This document shows, in pieces, positions 1 through 12,262 of a DNA stretch of 64,000 bases (positions are counted from its first letter, which is position 1; every line of letters begins with the position of its first letter). The stretch spans positions 1,007,686 through 1,071,685 of the forward strand of contig NW_012236525.1 in the NCBI RefSeq assembly GCF_000787575.1. The letters are read 5' to 3'. Source of the DNA: Acytostelium subglobosum LB1. Taxonomy: Eukaryota > Evosea > Eumycetozoa > Acytosteliales > Acytosteliaceae. The position numbers and the translations under genes were made by a program. The notes under the pieces are model-generated. The model was not told the origin of the DNA. It worked only from the letters and a program-made list of their open reading frames with translations, and did not search any database.

Positions 1-178
1 CCCCTCCATACTTGCTTGCCTCCATCATGGATGGCATAAAGTTGGCTTGGCTCACACTCTCATTTCATTCAGCAACAAAGCTTGGAACTTGTAGTTCACA
101 GGTGTTGGTGTTGGATTCCAACGAATAAATGTCCATTCCTTATTTGCCACCACCCAAGAGATAACACAACAAACAAAT

Positions 179-2218
179 ATGAATAGAGATAGTCCCTTCC
201 TACAAGTGCTTACCAACAGAACATTGGTCAAGACTATCATTGCTTCGATCACTATATCAAGACGAATGATTAGTCGACTAAGTCAAGACCCTCAACTATT
301 ACTTCTGATGATTGATGTGTTTAGAAGAGATGATTCATCACCATCACCATCTACATCATTATCAAACACTGAAAGGCTGTTCCGATATCGTAGCAAGTAC
401 AATCACTGGACTGATGCATCAGTGATAATACTACACAAACATTATGGCCTGCTACGAGATCGTATCAAACTCAATCTGTACATTAACATCAATAGAGATA
501 TCATTAATAGCAGTGTATGGACTGCTAGAGACATGGACGGTGACACATTCACCGCACTTTACAACGCCTATCAACATCTCTTTGATGAACAATCGATGCT
601 AAATAGGGCAGTGGGCGGTGGCAATCTAGACATCATCAAGACACTGTGGCAACAGACCTCTCCCATCAAGTTTGTGCGTTCCCAAGACTTGTTGAATCAA
701 GCATTGTACAATGGTAGAATGTCTGTGTTCAAGTTCCTCAGTGAAAGCGGCGCATATATCCAGCCTGTACTGGTGAGAGCCATCATCGCAGAGGCTCAAG
801 CAATCTACAACGGAGGCGCCAAGTCGATCGCATATATACTCGAGCCTGGCAACTTCTCTGATGATCTGATCAATGCCCTCAAGTCTCAAGCGAGTAAACA
901 CGAGTTGGCAATCGTAAAGACCGGTGATTGGGATCTGATTTGCATGTGCCTACTACAGCCCGATGGTGAAGTCTACGCCACAACACTCTCTAAAGGAATA
1001 GGAACTCTTCCTTGTGACTTGACCATACTGCCGATGGAACAACTGTCTCGCCTTGAGACCTTGGCACGTATGCAACTCATCAATCCCATCCCCAACATTG
1101 ATCAAGATGCCCAACGCGCACTCATCAAATCCTCGGACTTGGCAAAGTCATTGCATGTTGGTGCTTTGGACCTGCAGGAGGAGGGAGAAGTTGTCGGGGA
1201 CGATGGTGAGACCATCACCGATGAGCTGAGGATGGTCTATATCAAGATTGGACAGTACACATGGTACAATGGGAGGCCTAGAGGATGGGATACCTTTGAA
1301 AACTATATCCACCTAGACTATATATCCACTGGAGACATCATTCTCATACCTTACCTCATCGATACGGCAGTGGATAGTTATCGTACCTTGCAATCGATTG
1401 TACAACTAATAGTGGAATTTGGAAACATACACCAGATCAAAGTTCTCATTGGATATCTTCCAAGTCGTCCACCTCCTGGTTCTATTGATGTATTCCAAGA
1501 TATTGAACTCTTTGAAGAATTCTTGGGTTCGGACAATTTGGAAGTGATCCAGTGCCTCAACAAGTTGTTGACTGACAGTCAACATTCCACCTATATCGAT
1601 CCAATGAACATCCCACTTTTCAGAGGTTCAATGGACTCTCTGGAGTTCATGTTGTCAGACAACAACAAAATGTTCCAACTCACTCACATCAGGATATTGA
1701 TTATCTTGGAATATGACCACCTGGAATATATTATCAAGACGTATCCAGACCTACTCAGTATGTCTACATGTCAATATATTGCCAAGTTGGCAACAATGAT
1801 TGATAGAGTAGATATTTTGGCCTTACTCCTTGAACACTATCCTGACAATTTCAATGAACAAGTTCATCAGCAGTTGATACCCTACACAATGTTAAACAGT
1901 GGACCTCATTTTGGAGCACTCCAATTCATCGTCCAGAAGCAACCTGGTTGTATTGGACAATTCAAACAATGGGACATTGTTGGTAAACTTGGCAATGTGG
2001 AGTTGTTTGAATATCTATTGGCCCACCATCAACTTGATTACATTGATCTCACTGATTGCATTGAAAGTATGATCAAGTGTGCCATCAATGAGAATCAAGA
2101 TCACTTTATCAAACAATGTTATCAACAACATCACGATCTAATCATTCACAATCATCACCAATTGGCTCAATTAAATGGTAACGAACAATTGGCCAACTAT
2201 CTTGTGCAGTTAGAATAA
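179..2218 (+). CDS. Ankyrin-type repeat protein of the dictyostelid family
   Basis: This is a single open frame of 679 codons without introns. The protein starts with a short hydrophobic/basic segment (SPFLQVLTNRTLVKTI) of the kind that opens many dictyostelid ankyrin-repeat proteins. It then carries divergent ankyrin-like units, for example around residues 140-165 (NRAVGGGNLDIIKTLW), 175-190 (ALYNGRMSVFKFLSESGA) and in the last third (KLGNVELFEYLLAHH near residue 605). The middle, residues 340-400, is acidic and less repetitive. Such proteins are presumed intracellular protein-binding scaffolds, and no catalytic motif is visible. A fragment of a related gene lies at 36062-36360. The start is the first ATG of the frame and is followed directly by the conserved opening. 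The family assignment is good but the role is unknown. Confidence 0.8.
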   Translation: MNRDSPFLQVLTNRTLVKTIIASITISRRMISRLSQDPQLLLLMIDVFRRDDSSPSPSTSLSNTERLFRYRSKYNHWTDASVIILHKHYGLLRDRIKLNLYININRDIINSSVWTARDMDGDTFTALYNAYQHLFDEQSMLNRAVGGGNLDIIKTLWQQTSPIKFVRSQDLLNQALYNGRMSVFKFLSESGAYIQPVLVRAIIAEAQAIYNGGAKSIAYILEPGNFSDDLINALKSQASKHELAIVKTGDWDLICMCLLQPDGEVYATTLSKGIGTLPCDLTILPMEQLSRLETLARMQLINPIPNIDQDAQRALIKSSDLAKSLHVGALDLQEEGEVVGDDGETITDELRMVYIKIGQYTWYNGRPRGWDTFENYIHLDYISTGDIILIPYLIDTAVDSYRTLQSIVQLIVEFGNIHQIKVLIGYLPSRPPPGSIDVFQDIELFEEFLGSDNLEVIQCLNKLLTDSQHSTYIDPMNIPLFRGSMDSLEFMLSDNNKMFQLTHIRILIILEYDHLEYIIKTYPDLLSMSTCQYIAKLATMIDRVDILALLLEHYPDNFNEQVHQQLIPYTMLNSGPHFGALQFIVQKQPGCIGQFKQWDIVGKLGNVELFEYLLAHHQLDYIDLTDCIESMIKCAINENQDHFIKQCYQQHHDLIIHNHHQLAQLNGNEQLANYLVQLE

Positions 2219-2308
2219 AATATAATCCAGGTGGACCCATCAACTTATAAAATTTGATCACCTGATCATTTCCTTTTTGGGAACTCTAATGTGATAGAAT
2301 GATCAGCC

Positions 2309-3736
2309 ATGGATAAATATATATCAACACAGATATTGACATCGATAGTTGACTGTCTTCAAGATGATATCGACTTGGTCTGCTTCGCGTTGACTTGTAG
2401 ACGCCACTTTAAACTCTTTGGAAACAAGTTGAACACTTACATCAACAATGATGGCGATCATGATCGCCTAGAGACCTATGCTCATTCAATCATGTCACAC
2501 TTCAACTCAGTGTCCGCACCCAAAGAACCAGCATACACATCAAAGCTCAAGGTTAGCAATCACTTTAACGAGCAATTTCAATCGGGTGCGCTGCCTCAAT
2601 CACTGTTCAAGCTAAGCCTGGGCTTCCACTACAATCAACCTTTGAAATCGTGTGAGCTACCGCAGTCTCTGGTCGTCTTGGTGCTGGGCGGCAACTTCAA
2701 TCAGCCCATCGAGAGAGGCTCCTTGCCAAACTCACTCCAATGTCTTACCTTTGGCTACCACTTCAACGAACCTCTTTTGCCACAAGCACTACCACCGTCT
2801 CTCACTACGATCACATTCGGCTACACATTCGATCAGCCTTTGACCACAGATAACCTGCCACCATACCTCCTCGCACTCACCTTTGGCCACTCCTACTCCC
2901 ATCCTATCCTACCTTGCTCCTTACCCGAATCGCTTACATACCTTAGATTTGGCACATTATACAATCAACATTTACTACCTTATTCTCTCCCACGATCATT
3001 GAGAATGATCAAGTTTGGACCAGACTTCAATCAGTCTCTATCCGAACAAGATGTCTTGCCACCCAACCTGACCAAGTTGTCATTGGCATATGACTTTAAT
3101 CAACCATTATCCACTGGTGTACTACCAGATTCACTTATACTTCTCGTCCTGGGACATAGATTCAATTGCGAACCAAGCAAACTGGTCATTCCAATCAATC
3201 TTCAGTCTTTGGAGATGGGCTCAATGTATCAACTATCCAAATACCATCACTGTTTGGTCAACTCCTCAGTTAAGATTGTATATATCAACAGTTATATCGG
3301 TCCACAGGACATCATCAATCATCCAACATCATCAACAGTTGGCTCTAACTTCCAACTTTCACTCAAGATCAATCTCGATTCTTGTACATTGGAACAATAC
3401 ATCTCGTTGTTATCCAAGCACAATCCATCAATTCATTCGTATCAATTGCTAATGTGGAATGGAACATTTCCCAGATCAATCAATGCCGAACATCAGTATC
3501 AGATACAACTTCTAGAGTCAATGGGTCAGAGCTCAAGACAGTCATCTTCCTCCTCAGCCAACCGTACTGCCATATGTATTGGAAGGAAGTTTGTTGGAAA
3601 AATGGCCACCATCAAGTATTCATTCATCAGTCTTCCTTCTGAAACAAAAAAGTCATTGTTAGGTGGAAAGTACTTGATCATCCATCTCCTGGCTGTCTCA
3701 TTATTAGTTGCATTCGGATCACTTCTGTTGGATTAA
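2309..3736 (+). CDS. FNIP-repeat protein with F-box-like N-terminus and C-terminal membrane segment
   Basis: This is an intronless frame of 475 codons. Residues 5-45 (TSIVDCLQDDIDLVCFALTC) resemble the F-box-like segment that precedes FNIP repeats in dictyostelids. Residues 90-330 hold about ten 21-23-residue FNIP/leucine-rich units with the cores FNQP, FNEP or FDQP followed by LP.SL. Residues about 440-470 form a hydrophobic helix (IIHLLAVSLLVAFGSLLL) at the extreme C-terminus, which looks like a tail anchor. FNIP proteins are a very large dictyostelid family of unknown biochemical role, and the F-box-like start suggests some act as ubiquitin-ligase adaptors. The gene lies 90 bases behind the ankyrin gene on the same strand, with separate stops and no shared reading frame. 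Confidence 0.88.
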   Translation: MDKYISTQILTSIVDCLQDDIDLVCFALTCRRHFKLFGNKLNTYINNDGDHDRLETYAHSIMSHFNSVSAPKEPAYTSKLKVSNHFNEQFQSGALPQSLFKLSLGFHYNQPLKSCELPQSLVVLVLGGNFNQPIERGSLPNSLQCLTFGYHFNEPLLPQALPPSLTTITFGYTFDQPLTTDNLPPYLLALTFGHSYSHPILPCSLPESLTYLRFGTLYNQHLLPYSLPRSLRMIKFGPDFNQSLSEQDVLPPNLTKLSLAYDFNQPLSTGVLPDSLILLVLGHRFNCEPSKLVIPINLQSLEMGSMYQLSKYHHCLVNSSVKIVYINSYIGPQDIINHPTSSTVGSNFQLSLKINLDSCTLEQYISLLSKHNPSIHSYQLLMWNGTFPRSINAEHQYQIQLLESMGQSSRQSSSSSANRTAICIGRKFVGKMATIKYSFISLPSETKKSLLGGKYLIIHLLAVSLLVAFGSLLLD

Positions 3737-3810
3737 CTGGAGTAATAATAAATGTTTATATACAAGAATGATTTATTGATTTATTGATTGATTGGGTGAT
3801 TGAAATAGTC

Positions 3811-6800
3811 CTAGAGTGTCAACACATCAGCCTTGAGTTTGAGGAAGAAGCCTGGAATAATTTGTGATTGACAAGGTTAGTGAATGAGATTTCTAGGGAC
3901 AAATGGTTCATGACTTACTCTCCATCTTCTCATGAAGTCCTCGAAGCTCATCGGAACAGCGAACAGAGTGTATTTGGAGACCACGATCAAGAGCTTCAAC
4001 TTGTAGACGGATTGATTCAGAGAGCTGCTTGGCATGAGCCTGGTCAACAGTTTTGATTGATTTGGGACTGAGGAATGCCTCTTTGTACAACGTGATTCCA
4101 CCATTGACTGCCGCATCAATTATACCATTCAAAGCCATGGCCAATGGATTAAGATTGAGTTGACCATTGTTCTGATACCTTACTATCATCTCGCATAGGT
4201 CCTCTGTCTTTTGCTGCACGCTCTGCACTGCCACTTCGACAGGCGATAGGATGACCTCGTGTTTCTTGATGATCTCGGCACGACGATGGATTGTTGGGAA
4301 AGCAGAGTCTGTGACCAGGAAATGATTGCGAATCCAGAGATCGGCAAACTCATTGCCGCCCTTGATGGTGATAGTTGATTCGGGCCTGAACGGCTTGGAA
4401 TACAAGAACACCTTGACATGGTTGCGCTTGAGGAAGTTCCTCGAGTTGATGGGTGTGCCCTCAATCACGTCTTGTTCGCGCTTCTCCATTTCCTCGAGTG
4501 AAGATGGGTTGACCGGCGTGATCAACAGGTACTGAGCATCGGAGTCCAGAATGTCTTGTGATGGCTCCGCCGTGGACTTGAGCAATTCGGCATTGGGGAA
4601 CTTGGCCATGATGCGCGCTGTAAAGTCCGGAAGTCTCTCGAGCTCATAGCCCTTGTACAGGTACTCCTTGCCTTGGATTGATGGCGGGAACTTCTTGCCA
4701 TAGTAGCCCACTCGGAAATACTCGCTGTAGAATCGGTCCGTGTGCAGTATCTTGTCGTAGTACTCGGCCTCGATGAACAAGACGTCGGCCAAGGCCTTGT
4801 AGTTGAATGTTTCCTCAAACTGACGCTTCAGCTCATTGATCAGTGCCAGACATATCTCCCAAGCTTGTCCTTTGTCCAGGTACACTATGGCCTGACGCAT
4901 CAAGCGAACTTTACGCTCAGACGCTGACTCTTGCGGGAAGGTGAGAGTCACGTGCGACTCCTTGTCGGGCAACTCGAGTTCCAGTGCTGGCAGGATGGTC
5001 GTTACGCTCCATTGGTATAGTTCCGAGTGCAACATCAGGGCGTGACCAGCCTCGGTGTAATATCCACTCTTGATATGCTGGCTGAGCAACTCTTGAAGAT
5101 ACTTGACGTATGTGTCCTTGCGATCCTTGAAGTATTCCATCATTTTGAGAGTGGCGATCGTGCGCTCCTCTTCAAATGCGCGATCATTGGGCAGGGTCCT
5201 GAAATCGTACATCAGGCCGAGCAGGTGCGTGATGTTGGCGATGAATGTTCGGCCATCTGAGCGGAATGCTCCGTCCAGGACGGCTCCTGGCGCATCGGCC
5301 GCGCTAAAGTACGCGTCGATGCGGCGGCCTAGGAACTGGCGGAAGATATTCTCGTCCACGGTCTGGCCTGCAATCACCAGGCGATCGAGCACCTCAATCA
5401 TCTTGGTCTCAACGCGCCTCAATGACTTGCGATCGCAGTACTCATTCTTGAGCATCGATATGAACAGGTCCTGTGCCATCTCATCCACCTCGCAATGAAT
5501 AGCCAACAGAGTCTGCAACACAAGTGGCACCATGAACTGAACATAGTGTATCTGATTGAACGACATGTAGCACCAGTTGTCGCGTATCACATGTATCAAA
5601 CCTTGGCGGACACGCGTTACCTGCGACGCGGTATGGATGGCAACGCGGTTGATGCGGTGGTCAGTTGCACGCAACAAAGGACTGCCAAGCAGATTGAATT
5701 GGAGCGTGAGGAATGTGTGCCAGATGCCTGTGTCTGTGAGCTGTTGTTGAAGTGGCGCATGTTTGTAGAGCAGGGGCGTGAGGTCTTCCAGCAGACGCAG
5801 GGACACACCAACCTGGAACAGATGCATTGTGGGCCAGCGCTCTGGATAGATCCGGCCAAGTGTGATTGAATCCAAAAGTTTGAGTATACGCTTTAGTCCA
5901 CGCGTCGTCTCGCCAGGCGTGGCCAGTGTGAGCTGTGGAACAAGTATGTTGTGCGCCTGTGCATGTTTGAGCATGGTGAGCAGGCATGTGATGAGGAACG
6001 CGACGTCATAGCTCTGGAGCAAGCCAGGCATGGTGATGGATGAGAGTGTGACCACAGACTCGGCCATTGTGACAGCCTTGCCAAGCAGGCGACTAACCAG
6101 GAGGGCCAGGTACTCGCGACGGGCGTCTGGCGCGGTGACTTGCTCGAGCGCCTCCAGCGTCAGTGAAAGTAGCTGAACTGACATCTTCATTTCCTCGAGA
6201 TGCTCGACGGCCAAGTGTCGCTCAATCGTTGCAACAAGTAGTGGTAGCAGCAGGGGGATGGTGTCGCCGTCCAGTGGCAGAGGACCCGTGAGCATCTGGT
6301 ACAAGATGGTCAGTTTGTTGGCGTTTAGTATCTCTTGGCGTACATTGACGTGCACAGACTCGATGAACTGGCAGAGTATGCGACAGCGCTGCGCCTTGTC
6401 AAAGAACTGGCTGAGTCCCTTCATCATCGTGGCAAAGTTGCGCAGGGCCAGGGTCTGGATCACAATGAGCTGGGGCGCAGTGTTGGCCATCAGGTTGTTG
6501 AACAGCGCGAGGAACTCTAACACATCGTTGCGCCACTGTGCGTCAGAGTGCTCGGCGCGCAATGCCGGCGAGGCCGTCTGCATAAAGACCAAGCGAGAGC
6601 GAACGATTAGCTGGAACATGTAGTCAAGCGACTTGAGCGTGGTGGCGATCTTGGCCGACTCGCGGATCGATATCTCCTGCATGTGGAAGCACAGACAATT
6701 CAGGATGTGCTTGTGCGCCATCGCGCCAGCAAACTGTGTCTGGATGTATGCGTCCAGAACAGGCTTGAACTGCGCAAACCGGCTGGTGCGTTCGTCCGTA

Positions 6801-9800
6801 AGCAGCGCGATGATGAAGACGATGGTGTTGTACACGGTGAGCGCGATAGGCTCGACGATGAACAGCGAACCCGCCGTGTTAGAGTCGTAGATGCGGAACA
6901 GAGCGTCGATGATGGGCGTCAGCTGTCGCATGATTGCCACGCTGTCCACGAATCTAAACTGCTTGTCCAAGATGTCGGTGATCGCGGACTCATGCTGTCG
7001 CCAGTTGATTATCTGTGCCACTGCTGTATGTTGGACGAAGCGTGTCGTTTGGAACAGTGTGCGCACCTTGAGATGTTCATTCTTGCGCACGGTGAATGAT
7101 GGCTTGTCGCGACCTGGCGACTTGTCCTTGTCCTTGTTGTCCTTATCAGAGGTTGGCGCGATTGAAGGTAAGTCGTCCTCAATGTACTTGATATCAATGT
7201 TGTCCGTGGACGTCTTGTAGAGTATGAGGGTGTAGTCTCCATTGGCCAATGCTATCTGCTCGTTGTCCTCATCATTGTGGTCTTGCTCGCGACGACCAAT
7301 GGCCTGCGCCAATGGCAGGAATGCAAAGGCTATAATTCCTGACTTGCTGGTCTTGGACGATGCGCTGCGGATGGTGAATAGGAGATGCGCCGACATGAAC
7401 TTGTCGGGAGAGACATCCATGTGAATGGTCTCATGCCACACTGGTGCGGTGGTGTAGCAGCATACGACAGACCGCGCGTCCGTCAGCAGCTGTGACGCGG
7501 TGCCCATTGACATGCAGTAGGGCAGGAACTCGCCCGTGTCCATCCTGATGCGCACAGACACCTCGAACTTCTTGCCCTGTGTCAGCTTGGCGCTGTCGAT
7601 CGTCAAATACATCTGATGTCGAGGCTCATTGATCACAGCCTTGTGCTCGAGCTTCTCGGCCCTTGGCAACTTGTTTAGTTCAGGCCATCGCTCTGTTGCC
7701 GCCTTGAATGGCTGATCATAGAATGACACTGCTACCTGTGTCTGCAACTGTGAGCCCTGGCTCTTGGGGACTGGCTCCACTCCAGCCTTCCTCAAGTCCT
7801 CATCACAACTATGTTTGGTTATAACTGGTGGGAAGGGGTTAGTGATGAATGATGGGATGGAATCATTGCGGGCGGTAAGCAAGTGGACACTTACGCTCGG
7901 ATAATGTTGCGAATGATGCGTCGTTCGATGATGTCCAGAACATGGCTGAGACTTCGTGGCTGTAGACTCCGGGTTGCGCATCAGAGATTAGACTGGCGAT
8001 CTTTATGGCTGCTTGGGCGAATGGACGGCGAAGGTCTGCCGCGCATCCTTTCTTGATTTCATAACCATTGCCACTGCCGTTGCCACCTGTCGCCAAGTTG
8101 CTGTTGCCAATTGCCACGTTGTCCTTCATTGTTCCACGTCTAATCGCACGAATCAATAGTATTGTATCCTCGCATACGTCTAATGGCTCGATATTCTTGA
8201 ACAGCACACTGATGACGTTGTTGTTGTGATGGTTGGGCGATGGAACAATGGCTCCATCTACAATGTTGACCACGATCTGCTCAGAAACAGCTCGTTGCTG
8301 TACCCAGTTGTGCAGTGAGATGTAGAGCTCGAGTGTTCTGCTGCCACTGCCAAGCGTGGCAAGGAATCGCGTGAGCCTGAGGTCCACAACCAGCTGGCCA
8401 TACTCCCAGAGCTTGGACCTTCCAGTGCTCGTGCTCACCTCAAAGAACACCTGGCTGTCGCGTGAGGATATCGTGCGGTCGAACTTGATGGTCTTCTTCT
8501 CGCCGGCCAATGTGTAGTGTTCGCGAAGTAGTGTGATGGGCGAGACTGTTGATGACGCGTCATCGGTCTGCACCCTGCCCTGTTCGTCACACACAAAGAA
8601 CTCATTGTCCATGAGCGCGTAAAGGCCTTCGACCTGGCGACGAAGGTCGTGCTGTAGCTGGCTGGCGCGCGTCGGTTCGGTCTCGGCCAGGAGATTTACA
8701 CGCGTGGTCTGAACGGTATTGATACGATCGCGGATCTTGGCCTGGCGATGGTCCTTGCCTGCGCCCGCGCTGACACTAACAGCCAAACTGGACTCTGTTG
8801 ACTCGCGCAACAGCGCCGATATCAGGTCGTTGGCGCGTTCGCGACTCTCCATAATCGCGTCGAGCACATCGCTGTGCAGTTGGAACTCCTCAGCGGACAG
8901 TACTCGCACGACCCTTGGTGGGAACTCGCCTGCATCGCCCCAGCCATCAAGTCCGCGCTTCACTCGTCCATAGCAGTTTGATATTGTTGGAGTGCCACGT
9001 CGCTCGAGGATGGCCAGTACATCGCCGCGCACCATGCTTGTGGCACCGCCACCCGTGACATCCTTGTAGTCCTCGATGCAAATCGCAAGCTCGGCGCTCG
9101 ACGGTGGAGTTGCCAACAATGGAGAAATGGGTTGGCAATTGGCCATATTGAAGGTGCCTGTCTTGAGTCCATTGCTTCCATAGCATTGGGTCTTGTCGCG
9201 TCTGTCCAACACATGAATGATGTCGCCTCGTTGCAATGTCAGCTCAATGTTGTCGCCCTTGTGTGCAGTATGTACTCTCACTCGCTCTGGCTCCTTGCCA
9301 TTCATACTTGATGTCAACTGCTTGGTCAACTTCTTTGCGAGTTCCGACGACTCTGTCGTCACCATATCAATTGGCAACACGGTATGTTGAGCCAGTGCCA
9401 TTGGACTAACAGGCTTCCACTCCTTTTTTACCGGTGACTTTGGAGGTGTCGAGTTGCCAGGTGGTCGAAGTTGGGTCTGTGGCTGTGTCTGTGGCTGTGT
9501 CTGTTGCTGTGGCTGTGGGTTGTGGGCGTGTCTGCGCAAGTGTCTGTGGGCGCTGTGGTTGCGATTGTGTCTGTGCTTGTGGTCGTACTTGTGTCTGAGT
9601 CTGTGGTAGCGTCGGTGTATGTGGGCGTGTTTGTTGCTGTGTCTGTGAATGTGTCTGCGAATGTGCCTGTGATTGTGGCTGAGGTGGTGTGATTGTGGCA
9701 GGCTTGATCGGCACGCTCTTTAGTATTGGTGATGCCTTGCTTGGTGACAAGTGAGTGTTTGGTGATTGCCTGCTTGGTGAGTTGGTCGATGTGACAGACA

Positions 9801-10362
9801 GTATTGGAGGTTGACTTAGACTTGGTGATTGAGGACGAGGTGGAGTTGAAGATGTTGATGAAAGTTGAGGCGATGAAGATGATGTTGGTGATGATGAATG
9901 TGCCCCAGCTGTGATCGATGCAGCAGGTGGCTTCTTGATAAACGTTCTTACAACTAGTGGCGCAGAACTATTGTTTGTTGGCGTATGTGTATGTACATTG
10001 TCCTTGTTGCTGTGGCTTGGACTTTGACTTGAGTTTGGACTTGGGCTTGGGCTTGGGCTTGGGCTTGGACTTGGACTTGGTCCGAGGCCTGGACTGACTG
10101 GTCTTATTGAGGGCGATGATTGATTGGATGTTGATGAGAGTGATGGCGACAGAGGGGTGGGCGAAGGAACCCGGGCAACAGGCTTCAACTTGACAGTGAA
10201 TGGGTTGGGCTTTGATATTTCCGAGTCGATCGTTCCTCCACCTCCTCCTCCTGTTACACCACCAATGATTGGTTTGGAAGATGGTGTTGGTGTACCTGGC
10301 CTAAGTTGCGTCGAGGTGATTGACGTTGGATTTCCATAGCTGAATGGGCTGCTTGGATTCAT
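3811..10362 (-). CDS. DOCK-family Rac guanine-nucleotide exchange factor
   Basis: Three exons read 10362-7895, 7824-3919 and 3851-3811, with introns 7825-7894 and 3852-3918. The joined product is about 2137 residues once one extra base in a GGG run at 9517-9519 is discounted. The order is: Pro/Ser/Gln-rich tail (1-340), an SH3 domain (about 365-415), a second SH3-like segment (about 430-490), DHR-1/C2 (about 890-1040, with HQMYLTIDSAKLTQGKKFEV), a helical region, and DHR-2 near the C-terminus (about 1720-2110, with FRVGYYGKKFPPSIQGKEYLY). DHR-2 is the catalytic GEF domain for Rac/Cdc42, DHR-1 binds phosphoinositides, and an N-terminal SH3 marks the ELMO-binding DOCK-A/B type. It probably drives actin remodelling at the membrane. 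The last exon adds FFLKLKADVLTL. The uncorrected frame shift is the one oddity. Confidence 0.93.
9406..9539 (-). other. Apparent one-base frame shift in the DOCK gene
   Basis: Two open frames of the same exon overlap here in Gln/Pro/Thr-coding repeats, and no GT-AG intron joins them. Removing one base from the GGG at 9517-9519 converts the junction to an uninterrupted RPQPQPQQQTQ run and makes the total coding length of the three exons an exact multiple of three. This is most simply a sequencing or assembly slip in a low-complexity tract. A true loss-of-frame allele cannot be excluded from the sequence alone. Confidence 0.75.
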
Positions 10363-11296
10363 CGTGATTGATTGTTTGGTGGGGGTGATGTTGATGGACG
10401 GACTTGAAATTGCCGCAAAGATTGGATGTGATTGATTGATTGATGTTGACTGTTTGATTGGATTACATCAAATAATAATAATGTATAATTGTAGTGGAGA
10501 AAGAACCTGACGAACGATTGAATGGAGGAATGTTGTTGTTATTGCTATGGTATAAGTTAGGTTTTGTTATTGTTGTTGTTGATGATGATGGTGGCAGCTG
10601 ATTGATTGATTGAGGAATGGATGTGGAGAACACATGGCATGTGGCATGCCTCACCTTTATCATCACATCATCAACATCATAAGTGTTTTAATCCCATTTA
10701 TCCATAGTGTGATTGACTGATCACACTTCATCATACACACATACTTATACTTCCATCGTTTATATGTGTAGTGTGTGTGTGTGTGTGTGTGTGGTGTGGT
10801 GTGTGGGCAGTTAGTGATTGATTGATCGATAGAGTGTGTATACTTTGAACTCTGATTGGCTGTGACCTGTGGTTGTGGTCCTCTGTATACATTTATATGT
10901 AGTACCAAGCAGCAGGCAAGGCTGCCTCTGCTCTCTTTCATTGATCGATCCCAATCTCTTTCTCTCTCTCTCACACTCTCATACACACATTCATCTAGTT
11001 TCTCGTCTTTTGAAGATTAACATCGAGTCATTGTCAGAGAGCACTAATTGAGTTTGTTTGTCAATATCCATTGATCGTAACCAGTTATACCATTTCTCCT
11101 GCTTTAACTTACTAAATTAACTTAAGTTAAATGATGACTCATTGAAGACCAGTCACCAAGACTCTGTTTAGCAGGTCTGTTGCCAAACAAAAACAAACTA
11201 AATCCATCTTTGGAAGATTCTTTCACATTCAATTTCATTCTCTTGTTTGACAATATCCTAAGATAAAGATATATTATATATATATATACAGAAATA
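10363..11296. other. Divergent promoter region between the DOCK and RING genes
   Basis: This 934-base spacer separates two divergently transcribed genes. The first 450 bases carry several GATTGATTG blocks (about 10365-10450, 10598-10615, 10815-10830), which are CAAT repeats on the DOCK sense strand. A (GT)11 microsatellite sits at 10771-10792. The half next to the RING gene is A/T-rich and ends in an (AT) run (11270-11288) just before the start codon. No convincing coding frame or RNA gene is seen. Confidence 0.6.
10771..10792. repeat. (GT)11 microsatellite
   Basis: An uninterrupted run of eleven GT dinucleotides is visible in the divergent promoter spacer. It is followed by GTGGTGTGGTGTG, a decayed continuation. 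Confidence 0.95.
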
Positions 11297-12262
11297 ATGT
11301 CTACACCATTTAATGATGATGTTGACAATACATCAATTCTTGATCAACCAATACTGAGGAGAAGAATAAGCACAAGTACTACATCTACATCATCGTCAAC
11401 TACAGATACATCATTGTCGTCATCGTCATCATCTACATCATCATCTCAAGACAGACCAATGATTGAAACAGATGACAATGAACAACATCCTCAACAACAA
11501 CAACAACAACAACAACAACAACCTGAACAACAAGTTCAGAAAGATACACAATCACATTCAGCATCATCTGGAACAGGAGGAGGAGGCGGCTCAGGAGGTG
11601 ATGATGGAATGTTTGAATGTAATATATGCTTTGATAATGTCTCTGAACCAGTTGTCACTCAATGTGGACATCTATTCTGGTATGTTAACATGACCAATGA
11701 TTGATTTAATGAATGAATGAATGAGGACAAGGACTGACACAACAACGACATACTCAGCTGGTCATGTATATTCCAATGGCTACAACATAACCCAAGTCAA
11801 CAATGTCCAGTGTGCAAGGCACCAGTGACAGAGGAGAAGCTGATACCAATATATGGACGAGGTAGTAATAAGACAGATCCTCGAAAGAATAGAACTATTC
11901 CACAACGTCCACCTGGACGACCTGAACAGGCTCGACCCAATGCTAACGGACGGGCTCCACCATACTTCCAAGATATATTTGGAACCAACCAATGGAACAC
12001 TCAACTTGGAGGCGTGTCCTTCTCTGCAGGTTTTGGTTTCTTCCCTGGTCTATTTGGTCTTCACTTTTATGTAAGTTGGAGGTCTCTCCTTCGCTCTTAT
12101 TCATTCACTCATTCATTCATTCACTCATTAATGTAGAATAATCAAACAAATGGCAATGGCAATGGCAATGGACAAAGAGAGAATGAGTTTGAATCAATAT
12201 TCCTGTCAAGGATATTCTTTGTACTTGGAGTGTTGATCCTGTTCTTTTGCATGTTTGCTTGA
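11297..12262 (+). CDS. RNF5/RNF185-type membrane-anchored RING E3 ubiquitin ligase
   Basis: Three exons are read: 11297-11679, 11758-12070 and 12137-12262 (274 codons including stop). The first 100 residues are Ser/Thr- and Gln-rich. The C3HC4 RING spans the first intron: CNICFDNV in exon 1, then CGHLFCWSCIFQWL and CPVCKAPV in exon 2, followed by the family hallmark LIPIYGRG. The C-terminus (FFVLGVLILFFCMFA) is a hydrophobic tail. In RNF5, RNF185 and plant RMA proteins this layout anchors an E3 ligase in the endoplasmic reticulum membrane for quality-control degradation, so the same role is inferred here. Intron 1 carries GAATGAATG and intron 2 carries CATTCATTC. Phases 2 and 0 are consistent. 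Confidence 0.93.

Noticed and set aside
10663-10986. 107-codon minus-strand frame
   Set aside because: It is composed of microsatellite translation (His/Thr repeats) in the DOCK 5' region.
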